NCBI RefSeq assembly: GCF_018294505.1
Contig: NC_057814.1
Span: forward strand, 291,330,604-291,394,603
Source of the DNA: Triticum aestivum
Taxonomy: Eukaryota; Streptophyta; Magnoliopsida; Poales; Poaceae
Length of the DNA: 64,000 nt
Reading direction: 5' to 3'
Positions 33,763 through 44,280 of the stretch are shown here, piece after piece; positions within the stretch are counted from its first letter, which is position 1; each line of letters opens with the position of its first letter. Below the pieces are notes generated by a model. It was not told the DNA's origin. It saw nothing but the letters and a program-made list of their open reading frames with translations, and ran no database searches. The position numbers were made by a program, and so were the translations under genes.

Positions 33763-35834
33763 TTAGGCTTGGTCTTTGGGAGGTGGTGTAGAGAGAACTC
33801 CAAGGACGAAGGAATCAGTTGATGTAGTTGGAGCTGGTGGAGTGGCTGATGGAGGTGGCACTGAAGCTGTTGCTGCTGGTGCTGACGGTGTAGCTCTAGT
33901 ATCTAGTACTGGCACTACAGCAGACCTCTGACCTCTAGGCACTCTGCGAAAAGCATCTGTAGTAGCCTTCCCCTTCTTCTCTTCTGCATCCTCCTGGAGC
34001 TGCTCAACTGCAGTCTAAATCTCAGTGACTTTTAAATCAAGTTCATAGAACTTGGTCTCTATGATCCTCTCCAAGCTCTCCTGATTCTGAGTCAGGGTGG
34101 CCAAGCCCTTCTCAATCCTCAAAGTAGATTGGATCAGATATGCTAGCTGATCTTGCTTGCTCTTCAAGAACACTTGAGATGCCTCTTCAACACTTGGCAT
34201 CTTTGCAGCCTTTTCTGCCTTTGCTTTAGCTCTCTTCTCTTGTGCTTGTGCTGATGAAGGTTCATTCTCATTCATGACAACTTCATTATCTTCAAATTCT
34301 GGGAGCAAGGGTAAATGCTCTTTGTCCAACAAGTAAGTGCATGTGCCCATCTTGGAGTTGATGAGCACCTGAATGTGTGGAGCATACCCACAAGATCTCT
34401 TCTGGTCAGCAGCTGTCCTCTTGATTGTCTCTACAATCAGACTCATGACCTTGTATTTTTGAGGGACATCAAAGATTTGCAGCAAGTTGATGGAATGTCC
34501 TCTTATCATCTTGTGATCTCCAGACTTGGGTAACAATGTATGCCTCAGGATGTTGTTGATAGTAGGCAGACCAGACAACAAATAATGCGCAGATCCAAGC
34601 TTGTGTGTCTCCAAAGCTTTATCAGGAATCTCTTTGTACATATTTGCCATAGAGTTGTGGTCTTTGTTCTTCTCGGCATACACATCCAAATCATCCTCAT
34701 GCTCTTCTGGGGCATTGATCAGCTTGGCCCATTCTTCAACAGTTGATTGGTACCTTGTACCTTCAGACATCCATACTATCCTTCCATCTGGATAGAAATG
34801 AGCAGTGGGGTAAAATTGCATGATCAGCTCATCATTCCATTTGGTGAGCTTCTGTCCAATGAACTTGTCAACTCCACAAGCTTTGAAGCTGTCTTGTACA
34901 CCTGGGAAGTGATCTTCATTCTCTTTGATATATTCCCAATCAACCCATCTCATGTCACAGACAATTGGCTTCTTGTCAAGCAGAATAGTCTCATAGAAAT
35001 CTTGTTGTTCTTTGGTGTGAAACCTGTAGTCCACAGCAGTCCTCCTCCTCACAGCATAAGGATCAGACTGTCTCCACAATCTCAGTCCTGCATCTTTCCT
35101 GATGTGCATGTCCTCAGCCACTAGATGAGTGTCATTGTGGTCTGGAATCTTTTGCTTCAGTTTTCTTAGCACTAGGGCTTCTTCATCCTCTTCATCAACC
35201 TCAGGCACTGGGGCCTTGTTCTTCTCTTCAACAGGAATGTTTCTGGTGCTTCTCTTGGGCTTAGTGGGCTTCTGAGCTTGAGTTGTTGCTTTGGGAGCAG
35301 TCTTGGGCTTTGAGGGAGCAGCCCCTGACTTGATAGCATCTCCCATAAGCTTCTGAGATTTGGGTTCTGGAGCAGCATCCTCTTCCTCTTCCTCTGAATC
35401 TCTTACCATAGTTGATTTTCCAAGAACTTTTGTAGATGTGGTTCTTGCCCTCTTCTTCTGCTTGCCATCTCCAACTGCCTCACCATCATCTGATTCTATT
35501 GTGAACTTCATGGTTTCTCCTGTTGGAACCTTTCTTGGCTTTGACATTGGGACTCTCTTTGCTGGTGCCTTCTTATGCAACCCTGGCTTAGTTGCAGCAG
35601 TTGTGCCATAATATTTCTTCAGCACTTTCTTCCTTGAGGTGGCCTCATCCTCAACAGCCACATAGTCCTCAGCCTCAGAGTCCGAGGTTCTCTTCTTCCT
35701 TGTTCTAGTGGCTGCCTTGGCAAGTTACTTGGTGTGCTCCTGCTGCCCTCATCATAGCTGCTTGAGGGACTAGTGCCCTCACTCAATTGCACTTGCTCTT
35801 TAGATCTATTCTGGCTATCACTTTGGTCAGACAT
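33763..35834 (-). pseudogene. ORF with plant-transposon (Transposase_32-like) domain
   Basis: The main open stretch (35661-34015, 548 codons) has a basic Lys/Pro-rich N-terminus with acidic runs. A globular region follows with YRFHTKEQQDFYETIL, FYPTAHFYPDGRIVWMSEG and SAHYLLSGLPTINNILRH, then a coiled-coil-like end. The middle resembles the Pfam family 'putative plant transposon protein' (PF20167). Upstream, MSDQSDSQNRSKEQ at 35834 continues the protein after a frame change near 35725. Downstream of TAG (34015) the frame stays open to 33763 with a Pro/Ala/Thr-rich tail, so that TAG looks like a nonsense mutation. Position after gag and before the 3' LTR matches the extra ORF of Sireviruses. 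Function is unknown. Confidence 0.65.
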
Positions 35835-36071
35835 CTTGGCAAACACACTGATAGCAAGCCCTGTGAGTAGATGTAGATGAGGTAGAGTAGATGAGCATCA
35901 CAAAGTGTAGCGTTTTTGCAAAACAGATGACTCAAAAACTTAGTTTTAGTTCTCCACAGAAAGCATTTCGGAGCTACCGATTTGTTAAACTCAGTGATAC
36001 CGAAGCAACTTTTAGAACCTAAACTAGTGAAATCGGTCAGACTGAGTCACAGTTCGGTGGCACCGATATTG

Positions 36072-37757
36072 CTAGGGTTTCACACAGAGTCGAACTCCTT
36101 GGAAGTAAGTAGGATCATACTTCTCTTGTTGAGGAACAAACTTCGTCTTGGGGTATTGATCTTCTTCCCACTCAACTCCATTGGCATTGAACATTCGTTC
36201 AAAACCAACACCTTGATTCTTCCGGTGCCTTCCTTGCTTGCGTATAATTTCCTCAAATTGCTTACTTCTGGCAAGGCTCTTGTAAACACCTTTCTCTATA
36301 ATTCCCTTCAATAAGCTATTTTCTTGCTCAAGTGTAACTTGGCTAAGAGAATCATTAGTGGAATCAACAGAACTACTAGAAGCAACAACATTGGATTTAG
36401 CATGGTTATTGTTACTACTAGATGAAGAATCTTTCTTACTTTTGTTGCTAGATTTTACTTGTGGCATGTAAGTAGACAAGAGTAAACACTTGGCAATGTA
36501 AGAAGAACTTTTCTTGCAAAGATCATCATTGATTGCTTTTATGAACCCATGCTCTTGCTCAAGGTTGAGCTTTTCAAAGCGTAGCTTCTCATGAGTCTTT
36601 AAAAGTTCTCGATGATCTTCCAAGGTAGTTTCATGAGCTAACTTAAGAGTGTTTAATTCTTTAGTTAGACGCTCAATCTCCTTCTTATCATCGTCATTCG
36701 TTTTATCTTGATTAGCATGATTAATAGCAAGTTCATCATAGTTTTCATAACTAGAGTTGTCAACAAGTGAATCATCATCTCCTAGCAAATCATCTTCATC
36801 ACTATTGAAATCAACATACTCGGGGTGTGATACCTTTGGGCCTTTAGCCATGAAGCATCTTCCAATTCCTTCATTTGGTGAGTCAAATATGTCGTAGGAG
36901 TTGGTTGACACAAGTGCTAGACCGGCAACACCTTCATCTTGAGTATATTCGGAGTCGGAGTGATAACTTCTTTCAGAGTGATGGTCGGAGTAGGAGCCGG
37001 ATACCCATTCACCAACGTCAGCTTCATGTAATCGTTTTGTGTAGCTCTTTGATGATTTGTCCTTCCTTTCCGAATCCTTGCATCTCCGAGAGGTTCTTCG
37101 TTCATAACGATCATCTCTACTCCTTCTCTCTCTTGGTGGTGATTCTTCTCTTCTATTTCTTCTTTTGGGAGAATCTTCTATTCTTTTGTAGGGAGCCGTA
37201 CACTCATTGGAGTAGTGTCCGGATCTTCCACAATTGTAGCAATTTCGTTCACGACTAGAAGATCTTTTGTCATTGTAGGACCTTGACTTGGAACTTCTTT
37301 CCTTGCTTCTACTCTTGTAGAACTTGTTGAAATTCTTCACCATTAGGCTCAATTCTTCATTGAAGGTTTGTTTCCCACTTGATGATGTAGGAGCATCACA
37401 TGAGGCTTTGTAAGCACCACTTGACTTGTTGTGGAGCTCTTCCTTATCCTTAAGTGACATCTGATGAGCAACAATTCTTCCAATGACTTCCGTTGGCTTG
37501 AGATCTTTGTAATTGGGCATCATTTGGATCAATGTGCACACGGTATCATATTTTCCATCCAAGGCTCTTAGGATCTTCTTGATGATGAATCTATCGGTCA
37601 TCTCTTCACTTCCTAATCCGGCAATATCATTTGTGATGAGAGCAAGCCTAGAGTACATTTCAGCGACACCTTCACCATCCTTCATTTTGAACTTGTCAAG
37701 TTGACTTTGAAGCACATCCAATTTGGATTCCTTGACGGAGTCGATACCCTCGTGCAT
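36072..37757 (-). pseudogene. Sirevirus-like Gag, N-terminus lost
   Basis: The frame is open for 561 codons. It has the Copia gag core (LDKFKMKDGEGVAEMYSRL, RFIIKKILRALDGKYD), an SR-rich stretch, the zinc knuckle CYNCGRSGHYSNEC, Ser/Asp-rich segments and a long coiled coil (EIERLTKELNTLKLAHETT). The end is YDPTYFQGVRLCVKP. The frame begins at the CACTA-like junction, so the first part of Gag (roughly 100-150 residues in relatives) is missing. Gag would package the element RNA. No protease or integrase follows; after the stop comes a 200-bp spacer with TCGGT/ACCGA motifs. Confidence 0.85.
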
Positions 37758-38488
37758 ATCACGCTACGAAAAAAAGACACATCCGTGACATTTTGGGCAG
37801 AACGATTTTTTTTTGTCATGCATATGACACTTCTATGACGATAATTGTGACAAAACCCGGTATCATCATAGATGTGGTGGGCTCCTACTTCTATGACAAA
37901 AAATCATGACAGAAAATGGGCTTTTCGTCCTGGGCGGGCCGGAGACACAGCTGCATGACATTCTTTGGGCCATCCATGACGAAAAAAACCGTGGTAGAAG
38001 CGAGGGCGAGGAAAATTTCGGGGAGTTCCCGGTTACGGTGGGAGGTCGGGGGCCGAGCGATGCACGTTTCTCTCGTACACGTACGTGCGTGTGTGCGAGG
38101 CGTTGGCTCTAACTGAACCCGAGCGAGGCGTTGGGCTCCAACTGAACCCGAGCGATTGCACTGCAGGCTACGCGTTACTAAACCCGAGCGATCGATCGAT
38201 GGCTATTAACTGAACCCGATCGAGCGATTCCTTCGCTACTGCTGCTAACTAAAGCTGATCGATTGGATGAACAGTGGGTGTTGCGGGGGGGTTGGATGAA
38301 CAGTGAGCGGTGGCGTTGCCTCTGGATGAACAGGACCCCGTGGTGTGGAGGGCTGGATGAACAGTAGACGGTGGAGGGGTGGTTGAACAGTAGCCGGTGG
38401 AGTAGCGTGCGGTGGAGGCTGGATGAACAGGAGCCCGTGGAGGCTGGAGGAGGTCGACGGTGGAGATGAACAGTAGCCCGTGGAGTCC

Positions 38489-38850
38489 CGTTTTGCGGTA
38501 CGCCACACCCCTCCCGATGAACAGGACCCCCGTTTCGACCGTAGGAGGTCCGTTTCGTCCGTTTTGCGGTACGCCACACCCCTCCCGATGAACAGGACCC
38601 CCGTTTCGACCGTAGGAGGTCCGTTTTGCGGTACGCCACACCCCTCCCGATCAACAGGACCCCCGTTTCGACCGTAGGAGGTCTGTTTCCTCCGTTTTGC
38701 GGTACGCCACACCCCTCCCGATCAACAGGACCCCCGTTTCGACCTTAGGAGGTCCGTTTCCTCTGTTTTGCGGTACGCCACACCCCTCCCGATCAACAGG
38801 ACCCCCGTTTCGACCGTAGGAGGTCCGTTTCCTCCGTTCTGCGGTATGCC
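38489..38850. repeat. 62-72 bp tandem repeat, 5-6 copies
   Basis: The unit contains GCGGTACGCCACACCCCTCC, GATSAACAGGACCCCCGTTT and CGACCGTAGGAGGTCCGTTT. Unit starts fall near 38489, 38560, 38621, 38692, 38764 and 38834, so one unit is about 10 bp shorter than the rest. Antisense open frames here repeat 'GVAYRKT' and 'YGRNGG' and are not genes. Confidence 0.85.
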
Positions 38851-38937
38851 AGGCCTCATTTCCATTGCCTGTTCCGTCCAAGCCCTCCCGATGAACACGA
38901 CCACGCATTCCGTTCCGACCCAACCGGTTGGCTCCCA

Positions 38938-39056
38938 CGCGTTCCGTTGCCTCCCGATGAACATGACGCATTCCGTTGCCTCCCCATGAACACGACGCAT
39001 TCCGTTGCCTCCCAATGAACATGACGCATTCCGTTGCCTCCCCCATGAACACGACG
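38938..39056. repeat. about 30-bp tandem repeat, 4 copies
   Basis: The unit is CATTCCGTTGCCTCCC followed by ATGAACATGACG (or ACACGACG). It shares the 'CTCCCGATGAACA' core with the 62-72 bp array, so the two probably have a common origin. Confidence 0.8.
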
Positions 39057-39563
39057 ACGACGCAGTTTCTCCGTTCTGACCCAGCCATGTACACGAGCCC
39101 TGGCCGTCCGTATGCGCGAGTAGGCGTTCGAGACCCCGCCCGTATGTACACATACGTGGCCGTATTTTCTTTCTTGCACCCTGGCCGTTGTACGTACGTG
39201 TACATGCTACGTGCGCGCCTCTACTACGACACGTACGCGCCTCTACTACGACACGTGCGCGCCTCTACATCCAACAGTATAGATGTGCGTACACGTTCGC
39301 GACCAGAATGACAACGCTACATACGCTTCGACCAGGTGGGTCCCAACTGTCAGGCACTTCCTTGCATGCGAAGATGTAGCTGGTGGGTCCCAGCAGTCAA
39401 GGGGGCGAATCGTTTTGTTTTTTTTGCCCGGACGCACTTCCTTGCGTGCGAAGGTGTAGCTGGTGGGTCCCAGCAGTCAGGGGGGAAAAGTTTTTTTCGC
39501 GAAATACGGTGGCCCGTCCGGTGGGTCCCCGCTGTCAGGTGGAGGAATAATTATTTTTGCACG

Positions 39564-41960
39564 TAATAAGGAGGCACTTCCTTGCTACGGCCGTGGACCC
39601 AGCTGTCAGCCTCTCCACGTACAGTCCACGTCCGATGGAAGCCGTTCCTTGACCACGTTGACCACGCCGCGCCGAGAGCACCAGGGCGGTGGATGACAGC
39701 GAGGCCTAGGAAGGGGACAACGTGGAGCCGGGGAAGACGCGGCAGTGGATGCCCACGCGTAGAGGAGTACGAGGGTTCACTGGTTCACTGCGGTGTGAGG
39801 CTGCCGTCGCCGCAGAATAACAGGGGGTGTGGGTGAGTAGAGGGATGGCCTGGCCAACGGTGGGAGTAGTAGGGGGCGGTGAGGCCTCCGCCGCATCGCA
39901 GCCGGCCACGGGAGGCAGGAGCACGAGGCATGACCGCCGCTGGTTTGGGCGGCTGGAGCAAGAAGACCAGAGGTTGAAGAAGCATTACGGCCGTTGGATG
40001 GACATTGTACGGTCACTCGAGCTAGAATCGTGCATATTGACTAAGTTGACAAAGCCCTCCGTCCTCGTCAACTTAGTAGGCCCACAAGTCAGCCTGCCAC
40101 TATATTGGGTCCCAGCTAACAGGGGGAGTATTCATTTTTTTGTGCGTAATAAGGAGGCACTTCCTTGCATGCGAAGATATAGCTGGTGGGTCCAAGCTGT
40201 CAGCGGCGGTAACATTTTTTCGCGAAATACAGAGGCCCTTTCGGTGGGTCCCTGATGTCAGGTGGAGGAATCATTATTTTGCGCGTAATAAGGAGGCATT
40301 TCCTTGCGTGCGGCCGTGGACCCAGCTGTCGGCCTCTCCACATATAGTCCACTTCAGATGCATGTTGGTCGTTGACCACGTTGACCAGGCCGCGCCGAGA
40401 GCACCAGGGCGGTGGACGACGGCGAGGCCTAGGAAGGGAACGACACGGAGGCAGGGAAGACTCGGCAGTTGTTTCCCACGCGGAGGGGAGTACGACTGTA
40501 CGAGGGTTTACTGGTTCGTCTGCTGTCGCCGGAGAATAATAGCAGGTGTGGGTGAGTAGAGGGATGGCTAGGCCAGCAATGGGAGTACGGTGGGGCGGTG
40601 AGGCCTGCGTGGCAGCAGAGCCGGCCGCGGGGAGGAGGGAGCAGGCAGTCTCGCCGGCGCTTGTTTGAGCGGCTGGAGCAGGAAGAGCAGAGATTGAAGA
40701 AGCACGACGGCCGTTGGATGGACATCGTACGGTCACTGGAGCTAGAATCGTTCATATTGACTAAGTTGACAAAGCCCTCCGTCCCCGTCAACTTAGTAGG
40801 CCCACAAGTCACCCTCCCACCATGGTGGGTCCCAGCTAGCAAGGGGAGTATTCATTTTTCTGTGCATAATAAGGAGGCACTTCCGGTGGGTCCGAGCTGA
40901 CAGCGGGGGGAACTTTTTTTCGCGAAATACGGTGGTCCATCCGGTGGGTCCCAGCAGTCAGGGGCAAACATTTTTTCACGAAATATGGTGGCCCGTCTGG
41001 TGGGTCCCAGCAGTCAGGGGGGAAACGTTTTTTCCGCGAAATACTGGTGGCCCGTCCGGTGGGTCCCTGCTGTCAGGTGGAGGAATAATTATTTTGCGCA
41101 TAATAAGGAGGCACTTCCTTGCGGCTGCCGTGGACCCAGTTGTCAGCCTCTCCACGTACAGTACTCTTCCGATATAAGTCGGTCGTTGACCACATTGACC
41201 ATGCCGCGCCGAGAGCACCACGGCGGTGGACGACAGCGAGGCCTAGGAAGGGGACGACGCGGAGCCGGGGAAGACACGGTAGTGGATGCCCACACGCAGA
41301 GGAGTACGAGGGTTCACTGGTTCGGCTGCGGTGTGAGGCTGTCGTCGCCGCAGAATAACAGGGGGAGTCGGTGAGCGGAGGGATGGCCTAGCCAGCGGTG
41401 GGAGTAGTATGGGGACGGTGAGGTCTCCGCGGCAACACAGCCGGCCACGGGAGGCAGGAGCATGCGGCACGACCGGCGCTGCTTTGGGCGGCTGGGGCAA
41501 GAAGACTAGAGGTTGAAGAAGCACTACGGCCGTTGGATGGACATCGTTGACCACGCCGCGCCGAGAGCACCAGGGCGGTGGACGACGGCGAGGCCTACGA
41601 AGGGAACGACACGGAGCCGGGGAAGACACGGCAGTGGCTGCCCACGCGGTGGAGAGTACGAGGGTTGACTGGTTCGGCTGCCGTCGCCGGAAAATAACAG
41701 GAGGTGTGGGTGAGTAGAGGGATAGACAGGCCAGGGATGCGAGTATGATGGGGCCGTGAGGCCTGCCCGGCAGCACTGCCGGCCACGGGAGGCGGGAGCA
41801 GGCGGTTCCGACGGCGCTGGTTTGGGCGGCTGGGGCAGGAAGATCAGAGACTGAAGAAGCACGATTGCCGTTAGATTGACATCTAACGGTCTGACGCTGG
41901 TAGAGTCGATTGTTGACTAAGTTTCTTTTTTGAGAAACCTTGTGTACGCATGAACTTAGT
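39564..41960. repeat. long degenerate tandem repeat, 3-4 copies of 360-815 bp
   Basis: Each unit has AGGAGGCACTTCCTTG, GGACCCAGCTGTC, TTGACCACGTTGACCACGCC, GCGCCGAGAGCACCAGGGCG and GGCCGTTGGATGGACAT in order. The TTGACCACG landmarks fall near 39650, 40372, 41186 and 41546. The last unit is incomplete. No coding function is seen. Confidence 0.75.
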
Positions 41961-42949
41961 AGGCCCACAAGTCAGCCTCCAAATCTGTGGCAGACAACAT
42001 AAAGCCCATTTGCTATTTTTTAAATTTGCAGCCCATTTGTTAATTCTTAAGTAATTTATTACAGCCCATTTTCTGCCCAGGACCACGGTCAAAAAGTTCA
42101 ACCTTATTTTGCATATTTCGGTGGAGTCCGAACTGTTGTAATCCCGAAATGATAAACATTTTTTAAGAACTTATTGATTTGCCAAAAAAATCGTTTTGTT
42201 TTTGTAAGCAAATAAGACGTGGGTCAATTGAGTTGGTTTAAGGGAAAACCAGTGGTAAAAAAATCAGCGCTGGGTGGGAAAAAACAACAAAAATAAGGAT
42301 GTAAATATTAAAAGGGAATTTTATGTGTTTTCAATATAATGATACGTGTATATGAACTAGTAAAACTATAGGTAGAGATTAGAAAATGGATGTAGGACAT
42401 GCGTTTCAAGAGGAAAATAGAACTGGGCTGTGTGTTTGATTCAGTAAAAAACTGCCTGTGGATGTTGTAAGACAAAATATAACTAACGCTGGCGGGCCAG
42501 AGGCCAGTAGATACCTGCTGGATCTTTGTGCCCTTTTGTCGTCATGGGCTAGGCCTGTTAAAAACAAAACCAACCCTGGGCAGTCTACAGCCCAGTTGAA
42601 ACTTGCTCGACCTGAAAAAACAATATACGTGCTCAATAAACGAGAGAATTCTGCAAGTACAGACTGATAACTGGGATGCAGCACGGATATTGTTTTTTTA
42701 TCGTGATAATAAGTGCATGCACTTGTTTCGAAAAAATTGGAGAACTGGGAATTCGAATGGCGGGTGCTTATGCTACCCATCAAATAAAAATCAGGTGCCT
42801 AAAAATTCGTTTTGAAACAAATGATTCAGCTTTATATCCACGTTGACCCTCGGCATGATGGTTGGAAGCAAATGCAAGTTCATACCAAAAGATCGTTAAC
42901 AGCAATACCAACTTGCGGACGACAAGGTAGTACATCTACCAATACCAAA

Positions 42950-43679
42950 CTAACTTATAATCATTTTACTCCTGGCCCTAGTGTTCGTCTGGTAGAAAAT
43001 CTTGCAGAGGACTAGCTCCTGCTCCTTCTGTTGCTCCAGGTCCCCGAGGTGGTACTGGTGCATCACCCAGTTGGTCCTGTGCTGGTCGAAGTTCTTGTTG
43101 GTGTGCAGCACCAGAACCTTTTCTGCTGCCCGTCTGCCGGCCGTTGACCATCACCGGCAAGGTATTGCCGGTCTTGTGCCACATCGCGTGCATGCCCCAC
43201 TCCGACTGTATCTTGCGACGCGTCCACGTGCCCCTTTTGAATGCCCTGGAATTGCGCTGGAAGAAATGCTTCCTTAGGCCACTCAGTGTGATACCTGCAG
43301 TATTGTGGAATACAGGTTTTAGTGTACCTATTTGGCATTTTCATAACATCTTTGGCATGTTGCAGTCACTTGTTTCACTTTTTATTAACTGTCAAATTGT
43401 AATTGCTTCACCAGGTCTGTGTCTAAACAGAAAAATAGAGCTATAAACAAAGGAATATGTTTGTGCAAGTAGACGGCCGATCGGTGTCTTACCTGGAAGT
43501 TTCTCAGGTTGGGTGTAGCATATGCCGTGCTCGCTGTCGATGGTTGGTATGAACAAATCGATGAGAGACTGAAATCTCGCGCTGTCAGCACTCACTTTGG
43601 CCTCAAGGTGCTCGATCAGCTCCTGATCCGTGGGATCGAACTTGACGCCAGCCGGCAGCACCGGCCAATCCTTCTTCGA
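42950..43679 (-). pseudogene. NAC-domain gene fragment, SOG1/NAC8-like
   Basis: Two minus-strand exons encode most of a NAC DNA-binding domain. Exon 43679-43493 has [30 protein letters not shown] and [12 protein letters not shown], ending at a GTAAG donor. Exon 43295-42950 starts after CTGCAG and has RKIQSEWGMHAMWHKTGNT and PVMVNGRQTGS. It then carries a one-base insertion in an A run (about 43110), after which the other frame gives TNWVMHQYHLGD and KIFYQTNTRARS. '[19 protein letters not shown]' is typical of the SOG1/NAC8 subgroup, the plant DNA-damage transcription factors. The N-terminal exon and the long C-terminal region are absent, so this is a fragment. Confidence 0.8.
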
Positions 43680-44280
43680 CTTGCATCGGTAATTCCAGTT
43701 ATATGGTACTCAATGTATGATCAATCAACTGTTTTAAGTGAATGATGAAAGATTTCGACAGATAAGTGGTACTCCAAATCTGAAGTCCAGAATACCCGAA
43801 CACACCGCCGGGATTCTTGTGTCACCTCACGCACAGCGTGTTGTCACGTCAATTCAATGTGTGGACATGATGAATAATTTGACCGACGTATACTAGTACT
43901 GCTACTGTACTACTTACTAGTCGTATTTAGTGTCACAATTTATACATAGGTTTAACTAACAAGTATGCACTTGAAGCCTAACTGATATATATATATGGCT
44001 TCTGCACAGCATCTCCATCATCATTATCAGTACATCCTACGCAGGTGAGTTAGGATGCACTTGATCCCAGGAAGGTATCTATTCTTCAAACCAGAGGAGT
44101 GCTCAAACTAACAACAGTACATAATATCCAACAAAAGAGGGTCGTGCTACAGCAGCAGAATACATGGCTCAGTCTAGATATTAGCACGAATCAAGTTGTG
44201 CATATTTGCTGTTGGCATGAACCACATCTCCGCATGTCGGGTTTGCAAAAGCCATCCATCGCATGGAAGCTTGATGCCTT
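43680..44280. other. intergenic, 3' flank of F-box gene
   Basis: No gene is visible. It holds (AT)n at about 43986-43995 and palindromic ACTAGTACT-type motifs at 43890-43925. On the minus strand it is the likely 3' UTR of the F-box gene that stops at 44281. Confidence 0.5.

Larger units (their letters stand above)
31602..37760 (-). mobile_element. Sirevirus-like Copia element without pol, 5' part lost
   Basis: On the minus strand this holds a truncated gag (37757-36072), a short spacer, an ORF with a plant-transposon domain (35834-33763), a purine-rich tract (AAAAAGGGGGGGAC) and the 3' LTR (33252-31602). The gag type, the palindrome-rich LTR and the extra ORF near the 3' end recall Sireviruses. 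Protease, integrase, reverse transcriptase and RNase H are absent, so this copy or family is non-autonomous. The 5' LTR and gag start are missing because a CACTA-like block begins at about 37760. Confidence 0.75.
37760..42830. mobile_element. CACTA-like, tandem-repeat-rich DNA transposon fragment
   Basis: The block starts with CGCTACGAAAAAAAGACACA, close to a CACTAC... terminal repeat. It continues with sub-terminal TGACA/TGTCA-type repeats (CATGACA, CTATGAC), as found at CACTA ends. Inside are several GC-rich tandem arrays (38489-38850, 38938-39056 and 39564-41960). No transposase is recognised, and open frames are repeat-born. A right-hand terminal repeat was not found and the right edge near 42830 is a guess. 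It cut the Sirevirus-like gag at 37757. Caspar- or Jorge-like families are possible. Confidence 0.55.

Noticed and set aside
38178..39205. Antisense frames of 130-184 codons
   Set aside because: They translate tandem repeat units (GVAYRKT, YGRNGG repeated) and have no other support.
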